Assembly: GCA_963556195.1 (NCBI GenBank)
Contig: OY744525.1
Span: 47,443,648-47,507,647, forward strand
Origin: Sepiola atlantica
Taxonomy: Eukaryota; Mollusca; Cephalopoda; Sepiida; Sepiolidae
Direction: 5' to 3'
Length of the DNA stretch: 64,000 bases
This document shows, in pieces, positions 1 through 9,921 of this stretch. The position numbers were made by a program, and so were the translations under genes. Within the stretch, counting starts at the first letter, position 1; every line of letters begins with the position of its first letter. Below the pieces are notes generated by a model. It saw only the letters and a program-made list of their open reading frames with translations, did not search any database and had not been told where the DNA came from.

Positions 1-477
1 TACATTTGTATACACATGTTCATGCATAGCAGAGACTGTCGTTTTTCTAAATGAGATAAAAATCACCACTTTGCCAATAGAGACAGAAGAACGCATCATT
101 TCATTTCCGGGTTTCCAAACTTGCTTTTAGATGTTGAAAGAGGAGCAGGAAACGGAGGTTACGTGTAATGCAATAAACCACACATAAAAAACAAAAAACA
201 AAAACACTTTTTTGAAAAGAAACATAAGCAAAAACGGAAACCGTATGCGACAAAACTCGAAGTGGGAAAACGTGGCAGCCGTAAAAGGCGACACGGTGCG
301 TTCCCGAAGAAAATATTTTAATGACTTTAGGGAGAAGTAAATTTGGTAAACTTCATCAACGAGTGAAAGAATGACGAGAATTGTAAGAGAAACTAACGGT
401 GTTCGTTTTGTGACGCGTAATGAAGAAAAGGGCGGGAAAATTAAGGACACGATTTAAAGTGATAGAGTGTGGGGGAG
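1..477. other. No recognisable feature
   Basis: AT-rich sequence. The only open frame (minus strand, 127-450) encodes a phenylalanine/leucine-rich peptide with no motif I recognise and looks like a chance frame. No repeat family seen elsewhere in the window matches this stretch. Confidence 0.5.
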
Positions 478-975
478 ACAGAAAGTTAGAGAGAGAAGGA
501 GTGACAGAGAGAAAAAGAGAGAGAAAGAGTGGAAGAGAAAGAGTGGGAGAGCGAGAAAGAAAGGGAGATATACTGAGAAAGAGAAAGAGAGAGAGAGAGA
601 GAAAGAATGGAAGAACGAGAAAAAGATAGATAGGAAGAAAAAGAGAGATAGTGAAAGAGAAAGAGAGAGAAAGTGAGAGTGTATAAGAGAGAAAAAGACA
701 ATATGTGTGAGAGCGAGAAAGAGTGACAGAGAGAAAAAGAGTGAAAGAGAAAGAGAGAGAGAGAAAGAAAAAGAGAGAGTTCGAGAGAGCGAGAAGGAGA
801 GAGAGACTGAGAAAGATAAAGAGAGAGTGAGAGAGAGAATAAGAATGGAAGAACGAGAAAAAATAGAGAGGAAGAAAAAGAGAGAGTGAAAGAGTAAGAG
901 AGAGTGTGTGAGAGAGAAAAAGACAGAGAGAGAGAAAGTGAGAGTATAAGAGAGAAAAAGACAGAGTGTGTGTGT

Positions 976-1014
<39 letters not shown>

Positions 1015-1032
1015 CGAAAGAGAGAAGTCGAC
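478..1032. repeat. Long GA-rich purine tract
   Basis: About 550 bases made almost only of A and G on the plus strand, as interrupted GAGA and GAAAGA runs. Scattered T and C bases show it is an old, degenerate (GA)n expansion. All frames through it are arginine/lysine/glutamate-rich (plus) or serine/leucine-rich (minus) artefacts. Such mirror-symmetric purine runs can form triplex DNA; that is general knowledge, not shown here. Confidence 0.9.
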
Positions 1033-1905
1033 AGATAAGGGTTGCTTACAAGAAACTATTTTGAATGTTTGATGGTGGGTGGAGTGGATGACAGGTAATG
1101 TCATCAAGGATTAGGAATTTTCCATAGTACCAGGGGAGCTTGAAAAGAAGACATTTTTAGAATTAATTTACAGACTAGATTCACGGATGGCCTTGGTGAT
1201 AAGAAACTTTTCAAAAGTCTAAGCATATAACTACACAATTTTAAAACGACATTAAACAATGCCAACCCTTTTTTATATATATTTATTTTTTTCTGGGAAA
1301 ATTCTTTCATGCACTTTCACCGGAAACAAATTACATTTTGGCGTGTTTCCGGACTTTTGGCTTGGATCACAATGTAGCATCTGTCTAATCTTAAGAAGCC
1401 ATCCTATTACGTAGCTTATGGGAGTGGGTCATCTAGATGACCCGATCCAAACATTTAGTTCTTTAAACGTCATTTAATCATTAATATCAAAGCGAAAATC
1501 TATAACGCATATGTCTTTCCTGTAGTCTAATACGAACTTGAATGTGTCAACTGAACTGTAAAATCTAAGTCAGAAAGTAAAAACTTTCCAAAGTCACATG
1601 ATGCGCTTCATTACTGATCATAAACTATTTGATCACATCAGTATTACACAGTTGTGAAAAATCACTGGCATCCCATCAATATCCTCTGTCATCAAATGTA
1701 AAGTCTTGAAATCGTTTGGTCACGTTAAGTTTTCCAGTGTTGAGCTATGCAAAATATGTGTTGAAGGCATAATACAAGAAAGCCGGTCGAAAGATAGACA
1801 AAAAGAAAAGATTGATAAACAACGTTTGTGAATGGACGAACATGAACATAAACGAAGTGAACACCTTGGCCTAATAGAGAATGGCATTTGAAAACAAAAA
1901 CAAAA
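1033..1905. other. No recognisable feature
   Basis: Ordinary AT-rich sequence. I see no coding potential, no terminal repeats and no match to the repeat families found elsewhere in the window. Confidence 0.5.
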
Positions 1906-1908
1906 AGT

Positions 1909-2162
1909 GTGTATAATTTTGGTTATTCGGACTACCTTTCTCATCTTGAGTGTTATCATCACAACGTTTTGGCCGCTGTAACCTCCGGCCTTCTTCAAGT
2001 GCGTTTCTTCGAACTCGGAATATTTCTGTTGAACTCGGGAATCTGGAAATATTCCTGAATTCGAAGAGATACATCTAAAGAAGGCCGGAGGTTACAGCGG
2101 GCGAAACGTTGTTATGATAACACTCAAGATGAGAAATGTAGTCCTGATAATAAAAATTATGC
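1909..2162. mobile_element. Palindromic element with hairpin core
   Basis: A near-complete palindrome: left arm 1909-2000, right arm 2073-2162, with a further inner hairpin (cttcgaa...ttcgaag). Each arm contains a GGCCG...CGGCC stem followed by a (g/a)AAACGTT block. The same blocks recur at 15235-15800, and resemble the hammerhead-like core at 22549. Probably two copies of one terminal repeat in opposite orientation, or a MITE. No coding sequence. Confidence 0.7.
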
Positions 2163-2382
2163 AAATTATCAATCCTCATCTTAAAAATTCAGAAGTATAA
2201 AAAAAGTGTGTTCTGTCCTGTTCTCATTCCAGAGAAGAATTGAAAGTCTTTTGTTCACTGAGACTTTCTATTTTAGCTGTGAGAAAATATCGTTGCATGA
2301 TTTCGAAATTAGTCATTGGTGTGGCTACCCGGCGTTGCCTAGGAGGGGCATGGAACAACAAAATAAAAGAGTTAAAAATACT

Positions 2383-2560
2383 CTATCTCTCTCTCTCTCT
2401 CTCTATCCCCTTTCTCTATCTCTCTCTATTCCTCTCACTTTCCCCCCTCTCTCTTGTCTCTTTCTTCACCGTGCTGCTCTCCTCCACCTCCATCTCTCTC
2501 CCTTTTCCCCCCTCCCTCTGATCACCCCTCTCTCTCTATCACTTCCTCTTTCTCAATCAC
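2383..2560. repeat. CT-rich pyrimidine tract
   Basis: Starts as an almost pure (TC)n run near 2386 and continues as interrupted CT-rich sequence to about 2560. The open frames across it are serine/leucine/proline artefacts. Confidence 0.85.
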
Positions 2561-2724
2561 AAGTACAATTTCAGACCAAAGTTCGATAGGAAAAAAATCG
2601 CTCTAAATGTCGACCTCCCATCATTACTAATTTTGTTCCTGTTGACCCCCCCCCAAAAAAAAAGAAATGAATATTACAAAATAAATGTGTTCATATTCTC
2701 TCCGAGACAATGGTGAAAAAAAAT

Positions 2725-3209
2725 AAATGTTACCAAAGCCAAGATAAGTTACTCTTCTATATATCTGAATGAGTTTATTTGTGTTTCAACTTATTTTAAA
2801 ACTTTTTTTTTTGGTAAAAAAACAAACATAGGGTCTACTAGTGTTCAGTTATAACGAAAATGAAGATAGCGTCGATAACAATGCACGTGTACCGATGAGC
2901 ACGTGATAATCGATCAAAAATCGAGAATTAAACAAAATACTGTTAGAACATTACATTTTCGCACGATTGCTGACATTTATTGGATGTGTTTCTACCAGTA
3001 TTTAGTTTACTTTTCGATTTTTAAGCGATTATCAGAGGTCCACGTGCATTACTTATCGACGCCATCTTCTTTTTCGTTCTAACAGAACACTAGTGGACAC
3101 TTTGTTTTGTTTTTTTCAAAAGAAAAAAAAAACGCTTTAAAATAAGTTGAAACAAATAAATTTATCCAGGTAGGTAGGAGAGTAACTTATTTTGGCTTTG
3201 GTAACATTT
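2725..3209. mobile_element. 485-bp palindromic MITE
   Basis: The left end (AAATGTTACCAAAGCC, 2725-2740) is matched in reverse complement at the right end (3194-3209). The arms run inward for roughly 200 bases, including the 'caacttatttta' and 'gcgtcgataa' blocks, with moderate divergence. No coding sequence, so it is best called a non-autonomous DNA element. The flanks do not show a clear target duplication. Confidence 0.8.
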
Positions 3210-3442
3210 GTTTGTGGCACATTTGTTTTTAACCCCTTTTTTGTTCTGTTACCTACACTTGAAAATGCCCCTCTTTTATTTTCTTTGGTCAATTTTTCCA
3301 TGTTTTACTTTAGTTTTTTAGCATTATTTTATGAGCTCTCATTTTTGCTTATATTTTCTGTTTATTCCGTTGAAGCTATCATTTTATCCCAAAATTCCTG
3401 TATGAAGGCAGCGATTTTTTGATTTTTTCATTTTTTTTATTA

Positions 3443-3900
3443 GGTGGGACGTGATGGGTGAAAATTTCAGATTCATGCGAGTAGTATTTTTTTGTGTTCA
3501 TTTATACATAAATAACACTAAACAATCAAACATTTTATAAATTTTGCAAAATTCAGAAGGTGCAGACCAAAAATAGCCGCTAGGGCTCCACAGGACTCAA
3601 AATCCATCATTTATCGGTGAAAAAGTGGTTTCATGCGACATTGCAGGTCCTAAAACATCCTCAAAAGCTATGAATGGATATAGATGGTTAAATCTGATAT
3701 AGTACTTTAATTTAGGACCATTTTCAGGCTGTGAAAGGGTTTTCATGAATGTAAAATAGCCAAAAACTAGTGGCCTGCACCTTCTGAATTTTGCAAAATT
3801 TTCAAAAAAATGTTTGATTGTTTAGTGTTATTTATGTATAAATGAACACAAAAAAATACTACTCGCATGAATCTGAAATTTTCACCCATTACGTCCCACC
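3443..3900. mobile_element. 458-bp MITE with ~125-bp terminal inverted repeats
   Basis: The ends begin GGTGGGACGT and are inverted copies for about 125 bases with very few differences (3443-3566 against 3778-3900). About 210 bases lie between them and encode nothing recognisable. The arms are less diverged than those of the neighbouring element at 2725-3209, so this insertion looks younger. Superfamily not determined. Confidence 0.85.
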
Positions 3901-3914
3901 CCTATTTTTATTAC

Positions 3915-4385
3915 TTTTTGGTCACCACTTATTAAGGCCAAGAGCCACTTGAGGATAAGGGTTAATGGGATAGAATGATTGTCAGTCGAAATTGATCAAT
4001 TCAATTAATTAAGTTTGATTACTTATGTCGCCTAAGTAATCAAATCTAAACAAGTGCTTGTTGACATTGGATTTGAAAACGACTATGTTGTAGTCTGTAG
4101 GAAAGCAGTCTTATGTATTGTGTTCACTAGATGGGAGGCCCTTGCAAAGAAGCTCTGTACATGGAAATTCCTCCTGACGCTAGCCACATAGAAAAAATGA
4201 GAAAGTTATTTTCAGTTGTGATAATAAGACGAGTTTTTTTTGTAGTGAATGTCTTACGAAGAGGAACCAGAGATTGGAGCTCAGTCGAGCACATTCTATG
4301 AAAATAACGATAAAATAGAGAGAGACTAGCAACGTAAGAAAGTAAAGAAGAGAAGAAATGATCCTCCACTAAATTTCAGGGTTTA
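3915..4385 (-). pseudogene. Non-LTR retrotransposon 3' end (LINE family B)
   Basis: The minus strand has fragments of the C-terminal part of a non-LTR reverse transcriptase ORF (4127-4369; motifs CSTELQSLVPLR and, frameshifted, FKSNVNK), followed by a 3' untranslated part reading 'cctcaagtggctcttggcc'. The same tail occurs at 25330-25690 and 53445-53720. It is heavily truncated at its 5' end, with frameshifts. Jockey- or CR1-like by gestalt; clade not certain. Confidence 0.65.
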
Positions 4386-4671
4386 TTTTGAACTTTGTCT
4401 AAGCAACGGAGAGTGCTCAGAGCGGCACCTCTTTAGATATGGAAGCCATACTCCATCTGAGAACGTATCTGACTCTTATATAGGTAAAGGATTGCACCAG
4501 GAGTTAGATACTTTCTGGAGTGATAGAATGATCCAACAATTCTTTCAGCGACCTTTTCTTGTTTTTGTTTTAAATGTCAACAATGTAGAAACGACAAAGC
4601 ATTGCTTGCAATATAACACAAATAGCCTAAATGTTGATGCACAGACAAATAGACAGATTATAAAAAAGCAA
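4386..4671. other. No recognisable feature
   Basis: AT-rich sequence without repeats shared elsewhere in the window. The frame at 4492-4704 has no recognisable motif. Confidence 0.45.
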
Positions 4672-4755
4672 CTAATAGATTACCTCCCCTTGTCAATTGT
4701 GTAAATAGATTACCTCCCCTTGTCTATTGTGTTAATAAATTACCTCCCTTGTATT
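4672..4755. repeat. 30-bp minisatellite, about three units
   Basis: Three head-to-tail copies of a unit containing 'aatagattacctccccttgt', the third one diverged and incomplete. Too short to say more. Confidence 0.8.
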
Positions 4756-5080
4756 CTAAAATAGACCCATTTGATTGGGCAAGAAAATTCTCTTTGACCA
4801 ATCACCAAGCACTTACTTTGGTGGGATGTTATCTTCGCTAAGACAAGACGCATTTACTGGGCCATCCTGGCAAGATATTAAAAGAAACTCTTTGTGGTGG
4901 GTGCTATCATACTAAATAGACAGGACAGATAAGTTTTACTTAAACGGAAAGTATCAGATATGTTAGTTTTTTAATTAAGCCGCAAACACACTGTTTGCAA
5001 GAAAGTTCAATACATATAATATACTTTCTTACACTTCTTGCACACAAACTGGTTATCATTTCTACACCTACCTGTATGGA
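4756..5080. other. No recognisable feature
   Basis: AT-rich; nothing identified before the SINE that starts at 5081. Confidence 0.4.
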
Positions 5081-5404
5081 TTTACTCCTCTCCAGGAGTT
5101 AGGAACAAGGCCAGTTTTTATCTTACTCCCACAAGTAAGATGTGACCCAAAGTCGGGTCGGGAAAGTGGGGTTTAAAAATTGCCTGGGCAGCCCGTCGGC
5201 ATTCCCCGTTAGGGACGCCTCAGGCAGTAAGCAATAAACTTACTCCTCCCCAAAGAGGGGAGGCGAAGCCTGGGAGGGTGGACCTCCTAGAACTGCACAG
5301 GACAGACCCATAGATTGGCGTAAATCAAGCACCGAATGCCAAGATAATACCAGTCTATGGGGTGCAGTATCTATCGGAACAGATACTACACTTTGATCTT
5401 AGCC
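5081..5404 (-). mobile_element. U2 snRNA-headed SINE, full-length-like copy
   Basis: Read on the minus strand, the head (5404 back to 5377) is GGCTAAGATCAAAGTGTAGT followed by ATCTGTTC. Apart from one extra A this is the conserved 5' part of U2 snRNA (about nucleotides 19-46, including the branch-point-pairing segment GTAGTA). It is followed by a body found in many copies here ('cagttctaggaggtccaccc', 'gaatgccgacgggctgccca') and a tail ending near 5081. About 40 bases of the body are missing relative to the copy at 6387-6762. Non-coding; it would depend on a LINE for mobility. Confidence 0.8.
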
Positions 5405-5690
5405 AATTTCTACTGCATCTCTTGTGCATCTGATGCTTGCAAGTACCACAAAAGATTGAATTCCCCGACTCCTTTTAAACACACTGAGCGTGAGAATTTT
5501 CCTCTATTTTCCAACACCACAACCACTGATCATTACTATGGTGTGGGTAACATTCATTACATTTATAGCATTTCTCCAAGTCTTTAACTTAACGAGTAGG
5601 TCATCCATTGTTTCGCAGGCAAGTACTAAATCATCAGCATACAGCATCTCTTCCGGGCCACCCTGTACAAAACTCCCTGGACGACGTTTC
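5405..5690 (-). pseudogene. RTE-like LINE reverse transcriptase fragment with YADD box
   Basis: The minus strand from about 5690 encodes GGPEEMLYADDLVLACETMD, an excellent match to the YADD catalytic box region of RTE-type non-LTR reverse transcriptases. Further 3', with a frame change, come remnants of a Cys-rich segment that usually follows in this family (CGVGK..., CKHQMHKRCSRN in another frame). A frameshift and stops show it is dead. It abuts a plus-strand 3' end of what appears to be the same LINE type at 5691, suggesting one insertion with an inverted 5' part. Confidence 0.7.
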
Positions 5691-5944
5691 TGAGACAGAA
5701 ATGGAAAGGAACGGACTCGGTAAACAAGTACATCAGTGGTCTTGGTTTAGTAGATGTAGAGTAGTTGAAGTAGCATGGTCAGATTGCAGGGGAAGCCCAA
5801 GGAAAAAAAAGGGGAGGAAGTGATGAGGATAGACTTGAAAGAAAGAGGGATAAATAAAGACTTGGTCAGAGATAGGTCAGTATTGAAGTCAGTTTTTAAG
5901 TACCGTTGAACACATGCCAGCATGTAAAACGAACGTTAAACCAC

Positions 5945-5974
<30 letters not shown>
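5691..5974 (+). mobile_element. RTE-like LINE 3' end with GAT tail
   Basis: Shares 'gagggataaataaagacttgg', 'cagagatagg' and 'ccagcatgtaaaac' with the LINE ends at 23274-23690 and 29007-29585, and finishes in (GAT)n at 5947-5974. RTE-clade LINEs typically end in short tandem repeats instead of poly(A). The coding remnant is too mutated to translate well. Confidence 0.75.
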
Positions 5975-5976
<2 letters not shown>

Positions 5977-6386
5977 TCATTTATATATGTCTTCTTCATT
6001 ACATTTCAATTTCAGCTTGTCTTTCCAACATTCTGCTACCAATAATCAGCAAATCACTTCATGTTGTAAGATTAGTATAAATAATCTACGCATTTATTCT
6101 ATCATTAAATACAGTGTGAGCAATAATAACTTTGCTTGCTTTCAAATAGTTATAACATCTAAATATTTTGCTGAGAGTGCGGACTACCTTTTCCAGAAAG
6201 ATGGTGTTTCGGAGCACTGGCTTTGTACTGTCTGCAGATTTCTCAACATGCACCTGCCAAACTAATTGTTATACAAATAGTCTCTGCGGTCACCAAACTT
6301 TTTAACTGTTTGTGACTTCTGTGGTAGATTTTATATTATAATAAATACTAGCCGAAGTGTAACACTATCATTGGCCGGGGAGTGTT
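5975..6386. other. No recognisable feature
   Basis: AT-rich. The open frame at 5987-6265 lacks any recognisable domain. Confidence 0.4.
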
Positions 6387-6762
6387 TATTTACCTCCTCT
6401 CACGGAGGTTAGGCACAAGGCCAGTTTTATCTTACTCCCACAAGGTAAGATGTGACCCAAGGTCGGGTCGGGAAAGTGGGGCTTGAAAAGCCAGCACCCG
6501 AGAAGGTGAGCACTCTGGCCATTAAAAATTGCCTGGGCAGCCCCGTCGACATTCCCTGGTAGGGGCGCCTCAGGCAGTATGCAATAAACTTACTCCTCCC
6601 CAAAGAGGGGAGGCAAAGCCTGGGAGGATAAACCTCCTAGAACTGCACAGGACAAACCCACAGACCGGCGGAATCAAACCCCGAAGGACAAGACGACACC
6701 GATTTATAGGGTGCAGTATCCATCGGAACAGATACTAACCTTTTTCCTAGCCAAAGTGCCAG
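6387..6762 (-). mobile_element. U2 snRNA-headed SINE, longest copy
   Basis: The minus strand reads GGCACTTTGGCTAGG ... TTAGTATCTGTTC at the head (6762-6724). This is comparable to U2 snRNA GGCCTTTTGGCTAAG...GTAGTATCTGTTC, so the U2 similarity extends upstream of the part seen in the 5081 copy. The body keeps the segment deleted there ('ccagcacccgagaaggtgag') and a tail with 'cccgaccttgggtcacatct' on the minus strand. About 375 bases. No open frame of interest. Confidence 0.8.
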
Positions 6763-7199
6763 CTTTGTGTGTCTGTGCCGTGGGGACATCTGTGCTGTGG
6801 GGATGTCTCTAGAAGGGCTGTAATCGTCCTGGTACGGACTACCAGCTCCCATGGATGTATGATAGTTTCATTTCCTGGTTCGAATAGCGGCAATACTATT
6901 GCTTATACGTCCAAGCCGACGTTGTTAAACATCCTTAAACACCATATCCTTGTGCTATCCAAGTAGGTGATTGCGCTGTTGTATGGTTTGGTTTGTTTGG
7001 ACGTCATTAATTCTCTTCAGAGAATTAATTATCTGGTTTTATCGGATAACCATTAACTTGAAGATAACCATTAACTGGAAATGGAATGCTTTGTAAATGG
7101 AGCAGACAAACATCTTATATATAAAAATATAAAATTTATTTATTTTTTATTTAAAAAATACATATAAAACTTGAAGTCGAGTTGGCATGCATATCCACC
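6763..7199. other. No recognisable feature
   Basis: Mixed sequence without recognisable elements apart from a short imperfect hairpin around 'aattctcttcagagaatt' at 7008-7025. Confidence 0.4.
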
Positions 7200-7243
7200 G
7201 TGTATGAAGAAGAAACAACAACTCCCGAATTCTCCCTCGGCTG

Positions 7244-7324
7244 ACAAAAACGAGAGAGAAAAAAGGAGAGAAAATAAGAATACACATAAAAAAGAAAGAG
7301 ACAGAGAGAAAGAAAGAGAGAACA
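7244..7324. repeat. Short purine tract
   Basis: Interrupted GAGA/AAAGA sequence; the three overlapping minus-strand frames here are Phe/Leu/Ser artefacts of it. Confidence 0.8.
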
Positions 7325-7387
7325 AAAGTTACTCGCTGTAGTGTAATAAGTTTGACAAGCTTCGCCTTCATCGCCTTCAACCTTTAA

Positions 7388-7433
7388 CCCGGCACCCGGC
7401 ACCCGGCACCCGGCACCCGGCACCCGGCACCCG
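7388..7433. repeat. CCCGGCA heptamer minisatellite
   Basis: Six perfect heptamers CCCGGCA plus a variant CCCGTCA. The minus strand has GGG runs every seven bases separated by TGCC, which fits the textbook G-quadruplex pattern. It is a GC island in an otherwise AT-rich neighbourhood. Confidence 0.9.
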
Positions 7434-7559
7434 TCAACCTTTTGTTTGTTGACACTTGCCCGTCATCTGGATAGAGCTTGGCGATTCATGACATTACAAA
7501 CAATTCTGTGTCGTCGAAGTCGGCTGACATGCTGTTTCGATGCGACAACATAATTGTCT

Positions 7560-7680
7560 CGACTTACTTGCCTCCCCACGAGGTCAAGTCAGGCACAAGG
7601 TTGGTCTTTAATGTGGGGTAATCCAGCTCCAACAAAAAGGGCGCCCATCCCTGTACCACAGAAGTACCAATCAATGTCGG
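7560..7680 (-). mobile_element. U2-SINE tail fragment
   Basis: Matches the tail seen at 31880-31960: 'cttgcctccccacgaggtca', then a degenerate 'gtcaggcacaagg' and 'aatgtgggg'. No head is present, so this is a truncated or decayed copy. Confidence 0.5.
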
Positions 7681-7824
7681 GTTACTCAACTTTATTAAAT
7701 TTTATAGCCAAGATTAGAAGCTAAGAACATCTATTAAATACTTTTCATCCATTTTCTATTATAAAAAAGATTATTCGATATCGTCTAGGAAATAACTGGA
7801 ATGCTATACCCAAAAAATAACTAT

Positions 7825-7912
7825 TGTTTAGAGTGAGATTCGAACCCAGAATGGCATAAAATATGTTAGCTGAAAGTGAACGCTTTATCTACAAGGTCAC
7901 CAATCTAACAAA
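7825..7912 (-). mobile_element. Possible tRNA-derived SINE head
   Basis: The minus strand carries a good RNA polymerase III B box (GGTTCGAATCTC) about 60 bases after GGTGACCTTGTAGATAAAGC, which loosely fits an A box region. No second copy in this window, so the call rests only on tRNA likeness. Confidence 0.35.
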
Positions 7913-8337
7913 AACATCTTGTCTTTTGAACCTACTTAAATGAGTTTGGCGTAGGAATATTTTTATCTCTCCGCATAGATCTAAAATAGTCCGATTGTCT
8001 AAAATAAATAAATAAACATAAAGAAAGATAAGTATAAAATAAAAAACTTCTTATTAAAGTAAAAATATATTAGTAAACATTTATCAAATTTATTTGATCT
8101 ATTCTTAATATAAAAGGATAAATGTAATCCTTTCAAAGTAAACAATACATCAAATATGTACAATGATTTGACGTTGCTCGGTCGACTAAAAGACGAAGCT
8201 AATAATGTTGAAACATTTGTGGCAAATCAGAAGAGAACCCAACTCAAAATCAGCAGCAAACGGTGTTCAGTCAAATTTAGTTCCTGATATTAAACTGCAT
8301 TCGTAATATAACTTCTAGCGAGAGTTTCAGTTTCCCA

Positions 8338-8563
8338 AATTTATTAATTTATTTATTAAATTGTTAAGTGAAAATACATAATAGTTAACAACCCCCGCTC
8401 CCCATGGTAAGAATGGCTTTCTAAATATTTACGTTATTATTTCAGCACAGTCAGTAAACTGCAAAAGATTATTTAGAAAGCCATTCTTAACATGGAGAAG
8501 GGGGATCTTTGTTGACTATTCTGTACTTTCACGTAACAATTTAATAAATAAATGAATTAATGA
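8338..8563. mobile_element. Palindromic MITE, about 225 bp
   Basis: The arms 8338-8430 and 8465-8563 are inverted copies: 'atggctttctaaat' pairs with 'atttagaaagccat', and the outer 'gaattaatttattaaattgtta'-like ends also pair. The same element, slightly diverged, lies at 16243-16425. Non-coding. Confidence 0.8.
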
Positions 8564-8610
8564 AAATTAGTACAAAACTTAGCAAACTAGAAGGGTAAGC
8601 ATCCCAAAAC

Positions 8611-8620
8611 ATGATGCTGC

Positions 8621-8684
<64 letters not shown>
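8611..8684. repeat. Compound CTG/ATG trinucleotide repeat
   Basis: About ten CTG units run directly into about fourteen ATG/GAT units, a clean compound microsatellite. Confidence 0.95.
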
Positions 8685-8687
<3 letters not shown>

Positions 8688-9177
8688 AAAGTGTGTGTAA
8701 CATCTTTCTTTTAAAACTTCTCTATACCTTTCCCTCTGACTGTCTCCATCTCTCTCTCTATATATATATATTTATATACCTTTTCATCTGATTACCCCTT
8801 TCCCCTCTCCAGCTCCATCTTTCTTTGGCAACTGGTTCAATATAATAGAAAGAAAGAAGAAAGTCAGAAAGAAACATCTGGTTTCTGTTTGACCTAGTTT
8901 CAGTGTTGTTTTTTTAAGACGACTACCAGTAAGAATGAAAAAAAATAGTTTCCCTCCCCCCTGCACTCATTTCGTCTTTTGTGACTTCAAAAGAAATGAG
9001 TATTACAGTATTTGTTTTGACCCTAATCAGGTCAGGGGCACACAAAATACGATAATATAAGGTTTGTAAGTGTATTTTGTTGAGTCTCTGACTTTAATCA
9101 AATAATTACAAAGAATTACGAACTTCTTTTATATAATAGATGAAATGGTCAGAAAAAAATTCATTTGTATGGTCATT

Positions 9178-9262
9178 TCAAAGATAATGTCTATTTAAAC
9201 AATTCCTATTCCTGAGCTGAGGAGAGCCATCGCAACCAAAACCAGGGCAGTGCCAAGTAGGA
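9178..9262. repeat. Interspersed repeat, copy 1 of a direct pair
   Basis: Shares 'aaagataatgt', 'ctattcc...ctga', 'agggc/agagccatc' and 'agtgccaag' with 9640-9735, about 460 bases downstream, in the same orientation. Function unknown; perhaps the fragment of a decayed transposon. Confidence 0.55.
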
Positions 9263-9639
9263 CGCCTGATCCTTAATGGTCTTTGCTTCCTTCAACAAAT
9301 ACACGAACTTGAACAATCTATATAATTCTTAGTGTTGAAGAAATCAGCCCAGCCAATTGAGATGGTTAGAGGCATTAACTAAACCCCGGTAATAATGGCT
9401 ACCTGGATGGATGCAATCTGAAGCTACGATGATCTATTTTCTTAGGCATTGTTTTATCTAAAAATACATGGCATGTTTATCATACGAACATATATTTACG
9501 CGGTCTCTAATACAACTTCTATTACAAGCTCACGAATGTACAAGCTATAAAGGGAATAGGATGCAATCTGTGTTCTTCTAGACAACTTTGTCTTTAACCC
9601 CCCCCCCCCACCCCGATTTTTATCTATGGAGTTATCTCA

Positions 9640-9735
9640 AAGATAATGTTTATCAAAATTATCCCCAGACTATTCCCCTAAACTGAAGAGGGCCATCACA
9701 GGCAAAATCAGGATAGTGCCAAGAGAGGAGCGTGT
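9640..9735. repeat. Interspersed repeat, copy 2 of a direct pair
   Basis: Same blocks and order as 9178-9262 with about 25 percent difference by eye. The minus-strand frame across it (9670-9870) has no domain I can name. Confidence 0.55.
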
Positions 9736-9921
9736 CAGAGTTATTGACAATTTTGCATGTCGTATCCAGGTGTGCTCATCATTGAACGGCAATAAAACAA
9801 AGACTGTTGGCCATTCATGACTGAAACTTGGTGAACAAGTCAGGCATAGACTAACTTCTATTTGTACCAAATATAGTTAGATTGTAGAAAAGATTGTGGA
9901 TTTTATTAACGATTGCATGGA

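Noticed and set aside
454..1107. 217-codon Ser/Leu-rich minus-strand frame
   Set aside because: Product of the GA tract; low complexity throughout.
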